From Trebouxia sp. TZW2008 (lineage: Eukaryota > Chlorophyta > Trebouxiophyceae > Trebouxiales > Trebouxiaceae): a DNA stretch of 64,000 bases. The number at the start of each line of letters is the position of its first letter. The first letter of the stretch is position 1. Below are positions 34,710 to 47,200 of the stretch, one piece after another. The stretch lies in NCBI GenBank assembly GCA_002118135.1, contig BDIU01000200.1, positions 1-64,000 on the forward strand, read 5' to 3'. The position numbers and the translations under genes were made by a program. Under the pieces are notes generated by a model. The model saw nothing but the letters and a program-made list of their open reading frames with translations. It searched no databases and was not told the DNA's origin.

Positions 34710-37700
34710 ATGAATGCTGCAGCGCGATACAAGCGGCCCACCTCTTTTCAAGAGACTGTGGGCACAGGAGCAGCTTGTGATCGGATCGAGAAGTAAGCAC
34801 TTCTGCTCACTTCTGTTGCTGCAAGAATCACGGAGGGGCTGACATTTGGGACGCTGCAATGCAGATGGACCGACACTAAAGTCAACATGGACGTTGCCGT
34901 CAAGATGGTGCCTCAGCGACTGGATCACCTTGCACTGCAAGAGATTAAGGCACTGCAGGAGGTTGAACGTGCCGGGGTGAGCAGAGTGGCAGACCTGCTG
35001 GACCACTTCAAGGGCCCTGATGGCAGCACCTACCTGGTCCTAGAGTACGTTCACGACTGTCTCAGCTTTTGCTGCTATATACTCACAAGACGCTACAACC
35101 TTGACTTCTGCTGCAGGCTTGTTGATGGCTTCAATCTGTACCAGTACTCAGTCTGGAGAAATAACAACGGGCATGACTTGGATGTTGAAAGCAAGACGAA
35201 GACGGTTGCAGTGCAGTTGCTTGTGGTATGGAGCCTGAGTTGCTAGCTGGTGTCTATGGCACTTACCGTGTTTGAGTAACTCATTCGCAGTCAACTGCCT
35301 AAGCTTTTTACCCTGTGTTGCTGGCTGGTGCTATGGCACTTACTGTCCTGCTACATTACCTATTCGCAGTCGCAACTGCCTGTTTTTGTTGGCCCGTATT
35401 GCTGGATGGTGCTGTGACCCTTCTTTTCCTGTCGTAGATGACAGTTACAGTCAGTTGCGTAAATCGCTTGGCCTCAGTTGCTGATATGTGCTGTGACCCT
35501 TGATGGCCTCTTGGCGTCACGCACTCAATATCATTCTGCAGCATTTACCCTTCAGAATCATGAACCAGCTGTGAACTTACAGGCAAATGAACAATGTTTC
35601 TTGCTCACTGCAAACGCTGTCAGAGCTTCATGCAGCACACATAGCCCATCTGGATGTTACTGTCATCAATGCATTGACAGTCTGAGATGCAGCCTGCATG
35701 GGACTTGTCAGATCTGAAGTCAGGTGACTGAATTCTTGAGCTGATTGCAGACACTGTCAGAGCTTCACACAGCACACATAGCCCACTTGGATGTCAAGGG
35801 TGACAATGCATCAACAACATTTACAGTTCACATGATGGATACTTGCCAACTTTACGTTCAAATGTCTACATTTTTGGTGTGCTGACTGCAGACACTGTTA
35901 GAGCTTCACACAGCACACATTGCCCATCTCGATGTGAAGGGTGACAATGTCATGCTGACCCAAAACACTGATTGTCCGTGGGATACTCTGCGCTTGATTG
36001 ACTTTGCGATGGCAGCCAAGTGCAGTCCAGGTATGCCGGTTTGCTCTGTATTTTCAGAAAACTCATGGGCTAGTTCTGCATCTGATGCCTGCTTGTTATT
36101 GACTGACTGCAGACATCGACTCTCCGACCCCACAATTGGGCCCTTTGGACAGTCAAAATGCATTGATTGGCTGATGAGTTGACTGTTTGTCACAACTTAA
36201 TCTCACCCAACTTGGCAGCTGCATCTCACATTCGTTGGCTACTTACACTGCCCAGGCATTCTTTTGTTGCCATTTCTTGCGGCCTCACCTTGAATGTGTG
36301 TTTGCAGACTGTGCAGTCCAAGACATTTCACCTCAAGGTCATGCTTTTGGCGCCTCAGTTCCAGAGCTCATGTTGGCCTCACAAGACATCAAAAAATGAA
36401 CTGTCAGGCCATCAGCACCAAATGAATGGCTGTGCAGCTGACATGTGGTCTGCTTGCAGATTGTGCAGTCCAAGACGCTTTGCCTCAAGGGCATGCTTTT
36501 GGTGCATCAGCCCCAGAGCTCATGTCAGCCTCAGAAAGCGTCAAACAGGGACTGTCAGGCGTTCAGTACAAGATCAACGGCTGTGCAGCTGACATGTGGT
36601 CTGCCGGGACAGTTTTGTATGAAATGCTGACTGGCCAAAGGGCGTTCAATCCAACAGTGCCTGAAATCAACATCACTCCTGCTCAAGACCGGAGTGAATG
36701 GGTTGGCACAGTATCGCAGCTGACAGATGCTCTGGTGAGTATTGGCTTATGTCTCCCATGCTGATGCCAATGCTCACACTCATGCTTCCAGAAATCAACA
36801 TCACTCCTGCTCACAATAAAAATGAATGGGTTGGCAAAGATTCGCAGCTGACAGATGCCCTGGTCGGTCTCATCTCATGCACTTCACGCTCATGCCCATG
36901 CTGTGGTCAGCTGCGTCTCATGTCTCTGATGCTCAAGTCTATGCTCAAGACCGCAGTACATGGATCAGTACAGTATCGCAGCTGACAGACGCCTTGTTCC
37001 GTCCCAACTCCTGCTCATGCCCAAGTTTTGGTCAGTCTCGTCTCACGTCTCTCAGGCTCAAGCCTATGCTCAAGACTGGAGTTAACAAGTTAGCACAGCA
37101 TTGCAGCTGACAGACGCCCTGGTCAGTGTCATCTTGTTCTTTCCATACTGAAGCTGATGTTGAGGCTTGTGCTTACACATATGCTCATTGTCATGGTTAT
37201 GCTTATGCTCATGGTCTTGATGCTCATGCGTAAGATGTCAAGTATTGAGCATGCTTGCTTTTGCAAGCTGACTGTCCTTGCAACAGACAGCGCTTGCCAT
37301 TGCTTCACGTGTAAGCCTCATCAACTTTGTGCTGCTTGCTGTGCTTTGTAGCTTGACTGTTATTGCAGTTGAATTTGTATTGCACTACATTGAGTTTTGA
37401 CAACACAAGTCTTGTGCTTTGCATTCATAGTTGGCTTGCTGCGCTTGACTGCATTGCATCAAAGGGGTGTGAGGACCTCTGTTTGCGTCAATTCGGTGGC
37501 ATTAACAAATTTGTGCTGCTTGCTGTGTAATAATTATGCTGCATTAACAAGAACTTTGCGTATCCTTTTGCAAGAGAAAATTCTACATACAATGTGTGCT
37601 TTGCTGCCACTGCAATGCTGTCTCAAAGACTTCTTCACGTGTGTTGAGTGTTGAAAGCACAGTCATGCTTGCCTGCTGTGACTGCAGCGTGCTCACATCT

Positions 37701-38383
37701 TACCTGCCAGCAGCTATTCACGCCTGGTTCAGCATCCCATGCTCAATGCTTCAAGCATTAGCATCACAGAATTTGTGCTGTTTGCTGTGCGTTTGCTATG
37801 CTGCATCAAGAACAAAGTACAATGTGTCCTTTGCTGCAAATTACAATGTGTCCTTTGTTGCAAATGCAGCGCTGCCACATCTCAACCTTTTGTGCATTGC
37901 TTTGAGTATTGGCAAAACAATTCATGCTGTCCACTGTTTTCTCACTGCATTCCGTTCCTGAATCGCTCTGTGCTATGACTGCAGCGTGATCACATCTCTC
38001 ATGCCCAGAGTCACATAGACTTATTGCAGCACCCCATGTTCAAGACCATTGCAGACTGCAGCGCTTCTCCTGAGCTTGCAGTCCACTTCTTTAAAGGTTT
38101 GTTTCAAATCTCACCCACAGAGCGCATGACTGCGGCTGAGGCTCTGCAACACCCCTACTTGCAAGACTGCTTCCAAGAAATGCAGCAGGCACGTCAAGGC
38201 ACCCCTAGATTCCAGCATCCAACACAGCTGCCTAAGCAGCGCAAGGGCGGGTTTAGCAAGCTGAAGAAAATCTTCAGGAAAGCAGGCAGCAGTAACAGGC
38301 AGCCAGATTGGCGCCAGCAGACACAACCTCCAGCTGACTTAGACTGGTTCTTCCCTCCTTATGAGATGCCACGCAGCACATAG
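34710..38383 (+). CDS. Atypical protein kinase, 6 exons
   Basis: Exons: 34710-34792, 34865-35044, 35117-35225, 35892-36030, 36460-36734, 37985-38383, giving 394 aa with frame kept at every join. The Gly-loop region ETVGTGAA is at residues 15-22 and the VAVK lysine at 41. The hinge reads YLVLELVDGFNLYQYS. The catalytic loop is HLDVKGDN (136-143), so HRD lacks Arg. The metal-binding DFG is changed to DFA (161-163). APE is at 188-190, followed by DMWSAGTVLYEMLTGQRAF (Asp215) and the late-lobe motif ERMTAAEALQHPYL. The C-terminal tail is basic (KGGFSKLKKIFRKAG). Substrate and pathway are unknown. The start codon was chosen as the ATG opening the Gly-loop exon, the least certain part. Introns 3, 4 and 5 hold exon-edge copies. 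Confidence 0.85.
35600..35825 (+). repeat. Two copies of the kinase exon 3 start
   Basis: CTGTCAGAGCTTCAYRCAGC and then CACATAGCCCA (encoding LSELH.AHIAHLD) occur near 35617 and 35754 before the true exon at 35892. Spacing is about 138 bp. The second copy extends to a GTCAAGGGTGACAATGC segment that loses frame. Confidence 0.88.
36300..36455 (+). repeat. Copy of the kinase exon 4 start plus a piece of its middle
   Basis: A copy starting at about 36308 after TTTGCAG encodes DCAVQD, then QGHAFGASVPELM, and ends in a stop near 36398. A separate fragment at 36420-36452 repeats the NGCAADMWS coding part directly before the true acceptor. Confidence 0.88.
36780..37130 (+). repeat. Three copies of the kinase exon 4 end and donor
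   Basis: Copies near 36790-36863, 36930-36998 and 37055-37125 all end in TCGCAGCTGACAGAYGC plus a donor-like sequence. The first reproduces PEINITPA and WVG..SQLTDAL of the true exon. Confidence 0.9.
37683..37725 (+). repeat. Stub copy of the kinase exon 5 start
   Basis: GTGACTGCAGCGTGCTCACA resembles the true acceptor and exon start at 37977-37997 (TGACTGCAGCGTGATCACA). Confidence 0.7.
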
Positions 38384-38409
38384 CTTGTACGACAGCAATT
38401 GGGTCTGCA

Positions 38410-38690
38410 GTCATTCCTCATGCAGCTTATGACTGCTGCTGCGGCTCTGCAACACCCCTACTTGTAAGACTGATTTCAAGCAATGCAGCGCGCACGTCAA
38501 GGCAATCCCACTTGTAAGTACCAGAAACAGCAAATCAAGCAACAAGGGCGGGTGTAGCAAGCTCAGAAGCAATTCTGGAAATGCAAGGAGCAGCAAAAGG
38601 CAGCCAGTTTGGCGTCAGCAAGCACAACCTCCACAAGAATTGAATTTCTTTCTCCCCACGTGTGAGCTGCCACGCAACAGATAGCTGGTG
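38410..38690 (+). repeat. Broken copy of the kinase last-exon end
   Basis: After the true stop, about 270 bp repeat the last exon from the ERMTAAEALQHPYL region to the stop with many substitutions, including a TAA within the HPYL codons. It cannot encode the same protein. Confidence 0.85.
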
Positions 38691-38699
38691 ACTAGCGGA

Positions 38700-39502
38700 A
38701 TCTGCAGTCTCAGTGCCTGAGGCTATCAACCACTTGCATAGCTACGTTTCGCCATTTGCGAAGCTCATGACTTAGTGAGGCTCAAATGTGGGGCTGCCAG
38801 ATCGCCCAAGCTATCGTATTGTATGCTCACAAACATTTAACACTATCTTGCAGCTCAAATGTGTCAGTAGGCACTCTTGCTGACAACAAGTAAGGCTGCT
38901 TTGATGCTTTTATGCTTTTATTTGATGCTGCCTCCAGAGAATCCAATTGCACAGCAGGCACTTGCCAGCAACATTTGCTATTGTTGAGCAGAAGGAGCAG
39001 TCACAAAACCCTGCTTCACACCTCACCAGCAGGTACTTTTGCTGTCCTGCCAAATGGTTGTCAGTCAAGGAAACTCTAGTGAACATCATTTGGAAATGCT
39101 CAAAACACTGTTCACAGCAGCCTGTTTTGTTGTATGCATGATGCAGTTGGCAGCATCTGCACTCATGCTTGTCATTGTCCGCAGCATCCTGACAAACAGC
39201 ATTTGCCAAGAGCACCTGAGCATAATTTTATGTAATGATCTTGATGACATGACTTCTCCACATGCATTCGCTCTGTTGGTCAATTAGTCATTGTGATTGC
39301 AGGTCAAAGGCAATTATGATTTCTTCCAGCATCCAAGCTCTAGCTGAGGTGTCAACAGAGCATAGCAGCAGCAGTTCTGGCTCTGGTATCTTGTATACTT
39401 GCCACATGCAAAGCATGCAGCGCATGATCTTGCATATGCTTGTGCTGGTGGACAGCAAGTTTTCTGCAGAAGATGATGAACAGAGGCAGCAGCAGCAATG
39501 GA

Positions 39503-39534
<32 letters not shown>

Positions 39535-40447
39535 TAACGGCAGCAGCAGCAGCAATGGAAGCAGCAACAAAAGCGGCAGCAGCAGCAGCATCAATGAAAG
39601 CAGCAACAAAAGCGGCAGCAGCAGCAGCATCAATGACAGCAGCAACAAGAGCAGCAGCAACAATGACAGCGATGACAACAGCAGCAGCAACAGCAGAAGC
39701 AGAACGACGCATTGCGTGCAAAGCTTAGCGGCCCCTGCACTTTGCTACGGACTGGCTCCCTAGCAGAGCACATGCCAGCTTGATTGCAGAAGAGGACAGC
39801 TATCCAGGCTGTGGACCAGCCATGACCCGAAAGTGTCTGCAAAATGTCTATTTTTTCTGTCTCTTAAGCTCTGCACTGTGATAACCTAGGGTATGGAAGT
39901 GCAGGGAGCAGTTTCGCTTGTGAGACCTGTTGCTGTGAATTAGGTTCTTATTCTGAATGATGTTACTCCAGGACATTTCCGCCTTTGCAGAATGCTTGAT
40001 GCTCATGCTGTCAGTTTGTATACTATGAACCATGATCGCTTTGAAGGTCTGATTACAGCCTGGCAGTGTCATAATGATGAATTGTATCATTGATCTTGTG
40101 TGGCTGCAGCAGCACTCAACGCGTCCAAATGACTAGCCAGCATGTCAGGCAGACATGACTTGTACAATTATTGGTTTTAGTCCTGCTCAATACGTTTGAC
40201 GTCAAGTCTGACATTGTCATCAAAATTTCCTAAGACCACTGCAGTCTGCTGCATGGCAAGCACTTTGTTGCTTGAAGGCAAGCACAGGAGTCTGCTGCTG
40301 GAAACGTGCCCACACGAATGGACTGTAGCAAAGTTGCGCCAATGAGACCGCTAGCCACCTAGATGAATCCATTTCGCCGGTTCGTCTCCTGTGATCTCGC
40401 ACGCTAGGTGTTGCTTTCAGCCCTCTACTGGTCGTCTGCAGGTCATC
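38700..40447. other. Intergenic region before SecA
   Basis: Apart from the CAG tract I see no gene. SecA transcription should start in this stretch. No clear core promoter element was identified. Confidence 0.5.
39486..39700. repeat. CAG/CAA microsatellite
   Basis: An imperfect CAG-rich tract with CAA and GGC interruptions. Open frames through it on both strands (poly-Ala, poly-Ser, poly-Leu) are consequences of the repeat, not genes. Confidence 0.95.
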
Positions 40448-41228
40448 ATGAACGCTCAACTAAGTGCACAATTGCACTGCGGCCGCGTCAACATCGGGCA
40501 TGTTCACTGCCGGGCTGCGCAGCGTGTTGTTGCGCGATCTGCACCGACACGCTATTGCAAGCTTTCGGAAAGGTCCCATACCCCTCTCTTCGGCAATGCT
40601 GCAGCACTCAAGATTGCGCCGGCATGTCAAAGGCATCCGAGACCCTCCAGGAAGGCTTCTGTACAGACAAGCGCTATGTTCAACTTCTTCCGTGGAGACG
40701 CAAGCGAGGACACTCGCAAGAAGTACAAGGCGCAAGTCGATGCAATCAACAAGCTGGAGCCAGCCATGCAGGAGCTGTCAGATCAGGAGCTATCAGCTAA
40801 GACGGTTGAATTAAAGCAGAAGGCACAACAACAGTCACTCGATGACTTACTGGTGGAAGCCTTTGCGGTTAGTCACCACATTTTCATGTTGCAGCATGCA
40901 TGCACATCCACCACATGATACCGCACAGACCCACTGCAGGTCCTGTGGCTGTTTCCTTTTGAAAAGTCATGCAACTTCACCTGCAAGCCTTCAAAGGACG
41001 AAAGATGATGCCTGCTGTGTTTGATGATGCATTGCTGATTATGCTTAGGTGGTGCTTGAGGCATCAAAGAACACCATGATGCTGCTGCTGCTGCTGCTGA
41101 TGATGAGCGCCTTGCTTGACAAAGCACTGCCGCCCGTTTTCAGGTGGTGCACGAGGCGTCAAAGCGCGTCCTTGGAATGCGCCCTTCTGATGCATCATGC
41201 AACAAAGCCTGTACAACAAGCTGCCGCG

Positions 41229-41282
<54 letters not shown>

Positions 41283-44200
41283 AGTGATTGCCTTGCTTGA
41301 CACAGCCCTGCTGCCCATGCTTGGTGGTGCGAGAGGTATCAAAGCATGCTCTTGGGCTGCGTCCTTTCAACAAGTCTTGCAACTTCCATAGGAATTTTTG
41401 AAAAAAAGACCATGGGGTGATGATGATGATGTTGATGATGATTGTTCTGTGTGACACAGCGCTGCCAACTGCGTTCAGGTGGTGCGTGAGGCGTCAAAGC
41501 GTGTCCTTGGGCTGCGTCCGTTTGATGTGCAGCTGATTGGAGGAATGGTCTTGCATAAGGGTGAGATTGCAGAGATGAGAACAGGAGAGGGCAAAACTCT
41601 TGTTGCAGTTCTGCCAGCATACCTTAATGCACTGTCTGGCAAGGGAGTGCAGGTAAGATACCATGCATCACTGCATATTGCTGTGCATTGTTGTGCACTA
41701 CTGCACACTGCTGAGATGAGAAAAGGGGAGGAGGAATTTTTGGTGGCGGATCTGCCATCTCAACAACTTAACGCACTGTCTGCAAAAGGAATACAATTAA
41801 AACTTTACGCATGACTGTGCAATGCTGGGCATTACCGCATCATACCGGATCCAAGCCTTGCAGCTTTGTGTGTATATTATAGTACACAAATGTACACTAC
41901 TGTGCGCTTGCTGTGCGATCCTCTATGCTCCTGTGCAATCATGTGCAGTACTGTAGAACACTGTGCATTATTGCGCACTGTTGTACACTGCTGAGATCAC
42001 GTAGGAAATCAGTATGTTCCACATGGGCTGTGCAGCACTGCCATGCACAGACATGGCAGCCCACTGTGAAGCCACTCTTTTCCAGTAGGTGTTTCACTGT
42101 GCATGTAACAGCCTAATAGCAATAATGGTCACACGTTCCAGCAAGAGTGCTAGGTGTGTGTGGCACAAGTCTTGTCTCGTCAGGCTGGCTTGTTCTGAGC
42201 GTCATGAAATGGACGTCAATGTTTGACTTATGAAAGTCGGAAAACAATGTTGTTCCAGATCTTTCTTAGGCCGACCTGCAGGGTTTGAGAGTTCAACTTG
42301 ACCACACAACATGACCTTGGGTGTGTGCTTGTGTCTAACATCACAAACAAAGAGGTCAGCCAGTGCATGACCATTTTGCTGTCAACAGCCTATCGCTCAA
42401 GGGCAAGGTCATGTGTTCATCGACAAAAGGTTGCAGGTGGTGACTGTGAATGTTTCCCTGACAACTTATGAATGGCATCTCATCGCTGTTCCTAAATCGA
42501 AGCTTTCAGCCACTCTCTGTTTGGTAATCAACAGCGGTAGATGAGATTGACTGTTTGTCTTTGGCAGGTGGTGACTGTGAATGACTACATGGCAAGATGT
42601 GACATCGAGTTGGCAGGGCAGGTTCATTGGTTTGTTGTTTGTGGATTCAAGCTTTCATTGAATGTGTGAGTCATTGTGGCAGGTGGTGACTGCGCATGTC
42701 TTCCTGGCGAGGTGTGGTCGCAAGTGTGTAACACCATGCTGCCGAGGTCAAAGTACACATTGCAATCAATCACAGTTTATCTTTGGCAGGTGGTGACTGT
42801 AAATGACTACCTTGCAAGGCGTGACAGTGAGTGGGTAGGGCAGGTTCATCGCTTCCTGGGGCTCCAAGTGGGGCTGGTCCAAACAGGCCTCGATGTGAGT
42901 ACATTCGTGATTCTGTCTGCTGTGCAACTTACCTTCTGACTGTTTTGTGAGCCTTGGCAATGTTGGCCTTTGTCATGCTGAATGTGCTGATACCATCAAC
43001 AGTGCTGTCTAGCATATGCAGAATACTGCTGTTAAAGCAGCAGCATGCTGTTGTGTCTGTGCTGTCCATGTATGTGTGCTGTGAAAGTTTCTGTTGTCAT
43101 CTTGTTTGCAGCACCTATGCACATAAAGCACAGCCTGTAGGGCCTAGCTGATGTGCTGTGCCCATGCTGTGCCCACGCTTTGCATGCTGTGCCCATGCCT
43201 TGCATGCTGTGCCCATGCTGTGCCCCTGCTGTGCCATGCTGTACCCATGCTTTGCATGCTTTGCCCATGTCTTGCATGCTGTGTCCATGCTAGCCCATGC
43301 TGTGCCCATGCTGTGCCCATGCTGAACCCATGCTGTGCCCTGCTGCACCCATGCTTGGCATGCTGTGCCCATGCCTTGCATGCTGTGCCCATGCTGTGTC
43401 CATGCTTTGCATGCTGTGCCCATGTCTTGCATGCTGTGCCCAGGCTGTGCCCTGCTGTGCCCATGCTGTGCCCGTGCTTTGCATGCTGTGCCCACAATTT
43501 GTCTCACTGCGACTTTGCTGCTCTCAGACAGATTCTCAATTTGGAACCATGCTTATGAGTTTCTTGATGTTGACATGTGATGCAATGGGAGGATGAAAGG
43601 CGTGCATTGCACAATGTAGACATCACCTATGCAACAAACATTGTTGTGACCTTTTGCTGCTTGTGGATTGTGTTTGTGATACAACAGGCGGATGAAAGGC
43701 GTGCAGCATACAATGCGGACATCACTTACATTACCAACAGTGAACTCGGGTTTGACTACCTGAGAGACAATCTGGCACAGGTGAGGCATGCATAAGAGAA
43801 GAAAAAGCCTCACTCACTCACTCACCCACTCACTCACTCACTCACTCACCCACTCACCCACTCACTCACTCACTCACTCACTCACTCACTCACTCACTCA
43901 CTCACTCACTCACTCACTCACTCACTCACTCACTCACTTGCAACGAGTCTCAAGTCATCTGTCGTGCTCATTGACTTGTAAAAATCATAATGATAATCAT
44001 GATCACACATTTCAGCCTATGTGCTAGGTGTGTGTGGTCCAAGCCCTATCTTGTCAGGTAGACTTGTTTTGAGTGTCTTTGTAGGAACGTCTCATCTTCA
44101 AAAATCGAAAGTCAGATCACATTGACTTGTGCACACACCATATGTCCAAAGCCTTCACATTGCAACTCTTACATGTGTGTTTGGTACTTGCAGCAGGGTA

Positions 44201-47200
44201 GCATGACTCTCAATGTTGGTCCTGTCTAGCATGTTTGGTGCTAAGTGACTTGCATGACTGCATCATGATCAGGACCTGGTGTTGAGATATTTAGAATACT
44301 GTGTGATTGAGGAAGTGGACTTGCTTTTGTTTGATGAAGTGGACTTGATTTTGTTTGACATGTTTGGTAATGGGTGCCGAGAGTGACTGCAGGGTGTTTG
44401 AGGCTTGGCGTTGAGACATTCTGTCTCCTGTGTGTCCCTTGTATCATGTCGTGTGCTGAAGGACTTGTACGACTGCATGATCGGGATTTGGTGTTGAGAG
44501 TTTTGCAATACTGTGTGGTTGACGAAGTGCATTTCATCCTCTTTCACAAGTTTCTGGTTGACAAGGCTCTTGCCAGCGTGTTTGAGGCTTGGTGTGGAGA
44601 CATTCTGTCTCGTGTGCGTCCCTTGTATCATGTCGTGTGCTGAAGGACTTGTACAACTGCAGCGTGATTGGGATTTGGTGTTGAGAGATTTGCAATACTG
44701 TGTGGTTGACAAAGTGCATTTCATCCTCTTTCACAAGTTCCTGGTGGACAAGCCTCTTGCCAGCATGTTTGATGGCCAAAGACTGGTATGACTGCAGCGT
44801 GAGCAAGACTTGGTGTTGAGAAGCTTTGATCAGGGGTGATTCATGATGTGGACTCAGTCCTAGTTGACGTGTTTGGTACTGAGTATCAAGGATGACTGCA
44901 GCGTGATCGAGGCTTGATCTTCTGAATTCCTGCGTGCTGAAGGACTTGTATGAATGCAGGGGATGGAGGTTTGGTGGTGCGAGTTTTCAACACTGTGTAC
45001 TCCTTCAGGCACAATTGCTGCCAGAAAATCAGCATCGAATCTTGTGGCATGTTTTGTGCTGAAGGACTTGTATGACTGCAGCGTGATCAGGACTTGGCGT
45101 TGAGAGATTTTCAATACTGTGTGATTGATGAAGTGGATTCAATCTTGATTGATGAGGCCAGAACGCCGCTCATCATCTCAGGATCAGCAGAGAAGCCTTC
45201 AGAAAAGTAAGCCCGTGCGTTTGACACTGCTGATGCATATACCATAAATGCATGCAGCCATAAGTGCACGCATGTATATGTCGTTCGTTCGTTTGTTCGT
45301 TCGTTCGTTCGTTCATTCATTCATTCATTCATTCATTCATTCATTCATTACGTGGGCTAGGCAGGCTCAGCAGGCCCATCTAGGTTCGTACAGAAGCAAT
45401 CAACTGTCTCCAGCCAATTTGATCATGCGCTAACCTAAACCATTTATATTTGACATGGAGGGCGGATGTATATGTGCATGCATGCAATTGTGTGTGATCG
45501 TAAGTGTGCCAGGAAGCCTGCAGCTTTTGTCAGCATACAGTGTATGGGATGCATCAGGTGCTTTGCATTGTACACTGGACTTGCATTGTGTTGAGAGAAG
45601 CCTCTCAGCAACAGCGTTATATGTCCTTGCACAGGTACTATAAGGCAGCCAAGCTTGCAGCTGCCCTTGAGAAAGGTTTCCATTACACAGTGGATGAGAA
45701 GCAGAAGAGTGTGCTGCTGACTGAGGAGGGCTACGAGGCTGCTGAAGACGTTCTGGAGGTATGGGATTGCTAGGGTCACATGCAATCATCTAGGGTCCTA
45801 ATTTGCTTGTGGAAGATTGCGGACGGAAAGAACTAAGACACCCTGAAGATATGGGACTGCTAGGGTCTAAAGCAAACGTCTGAGAGTTTGCATCTACCTG
45901 TGAAAATTTGCTGCTTATCCCGGACGGCTAAACAGGTCAAGAGAGCTTAGTACTTCTAGCACAGACATGTAAGGGTGTCTGACTGTCATTTGACATGCTT
46001 TTGCCTATCAGTGATCAGAAAAGCAGCATGTTGTCAAATGTTGGCATCGCTGCTGGTCATGCTGACTGTAGTGCGCAAGCCTAGAATCTGGAAACATCCC
46101 ATCAGCACTGTTATAGCACTGCTGCTGTCTGCAATGTGCGCTGCCGTTGTCTTCTTGTTGTGCAGATTCTGGATGTGTATCATGCTAAAGAGCAGATGGC
46201 AAGCTATCTGCTCATTGCCTTGAAGGCAAAGGACCTCCAAACCAAGATTGCCATTGCTCATTGTCTTCAATTTCTCACCCAACACTGATCCTCTTTTTTT
46301 GACTGGCCTAGTCCTCTTCTTCTGCTGCAGATGCCAGATGTGTATCATGCTAAAGAACAGTTGGCAAGCTATTTGCTCAGCGCCTTGCCGGCAAAAGACC
46401 TCCAAACCAAGAACGTCATTGACCTTCGTCTTGCTGTAATCACTCAAATCTGTTGTCCTTCTTCTGGCTGACTCACCCTTCTTCTTCTGAAACGAATTCT
46501 TCTTCTTCTGACTGACCCAGTCTTCTTCTGATGCAGGTTCAGGATCTGTATCATGTCAAGGAACAATGAGCAAGCTATGTGCTCAAAGCCTTGGAGGCAA
46601 AGGATTTCAACGCAAGAACAACACTGCGTCTTGCCTTGACTCCGTATTCCAACATTAGTCATATTCTTCTGACTGACCCAGTCTTCTTCTTGTGGCGCAG
46701 GTTTAGGGTCCGTACGATGCCAAAGAGCAATGGGCAAGCTCTGTGCTCAATGCATTGAAGGCAAAGGATCTCCAGACCCGTACTCTTTGTCCTGACTGAA
46801 TCACCCAACACTAGTCCTCTTCTTCTGGCTGACCAGCCTTCTTCTTCTGACTGGCCCAGTCTTTTTCTTCTGGCACAGGTTCAGGATCTGTATGATGCCA
46901 AAGAGCAATGGGCAAGCTATGTGCTCAATGCCTTGAAGGCAAAGGACCTACAAACCAAGGATGTCAGCTATATTGTCAGAGGGGAGGAAGCCATCATTGT
47001 TGATGAGTTCACTGGCAGAACCATGCCAGGCAGAAGGTAGTCGTACTGCCTTGTAATAGTTGGTAGCCGCATGTATCATGTCTCTAGCATAATGGTAGGC
47101 ATGTGACTGGTTTTGCCTTCTCACGCAGTAAATATTGCAAATACATCTTCAAGTTTCTGGCAAACTGCTCATTTCCATACTTTTCAAGGGGAAGAAACCA

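Noticed and set aside
39314..39842. Poly-Ala, poly-Leu, poly-Ser and poly-Cys open frames
   Set aside because: All are readings of the CAG/CAA microsatellite in different frames.
43115..43596. Cys/Met/Pro-rich and Gln/His-rich open frames
   Set aside because: Produced by the CCCATGCTGTG minisatellite.
43788..44027. Thr/His/Ser-Leu repeat open frame
   Set aside because: Produced by the CACT microsatellite.
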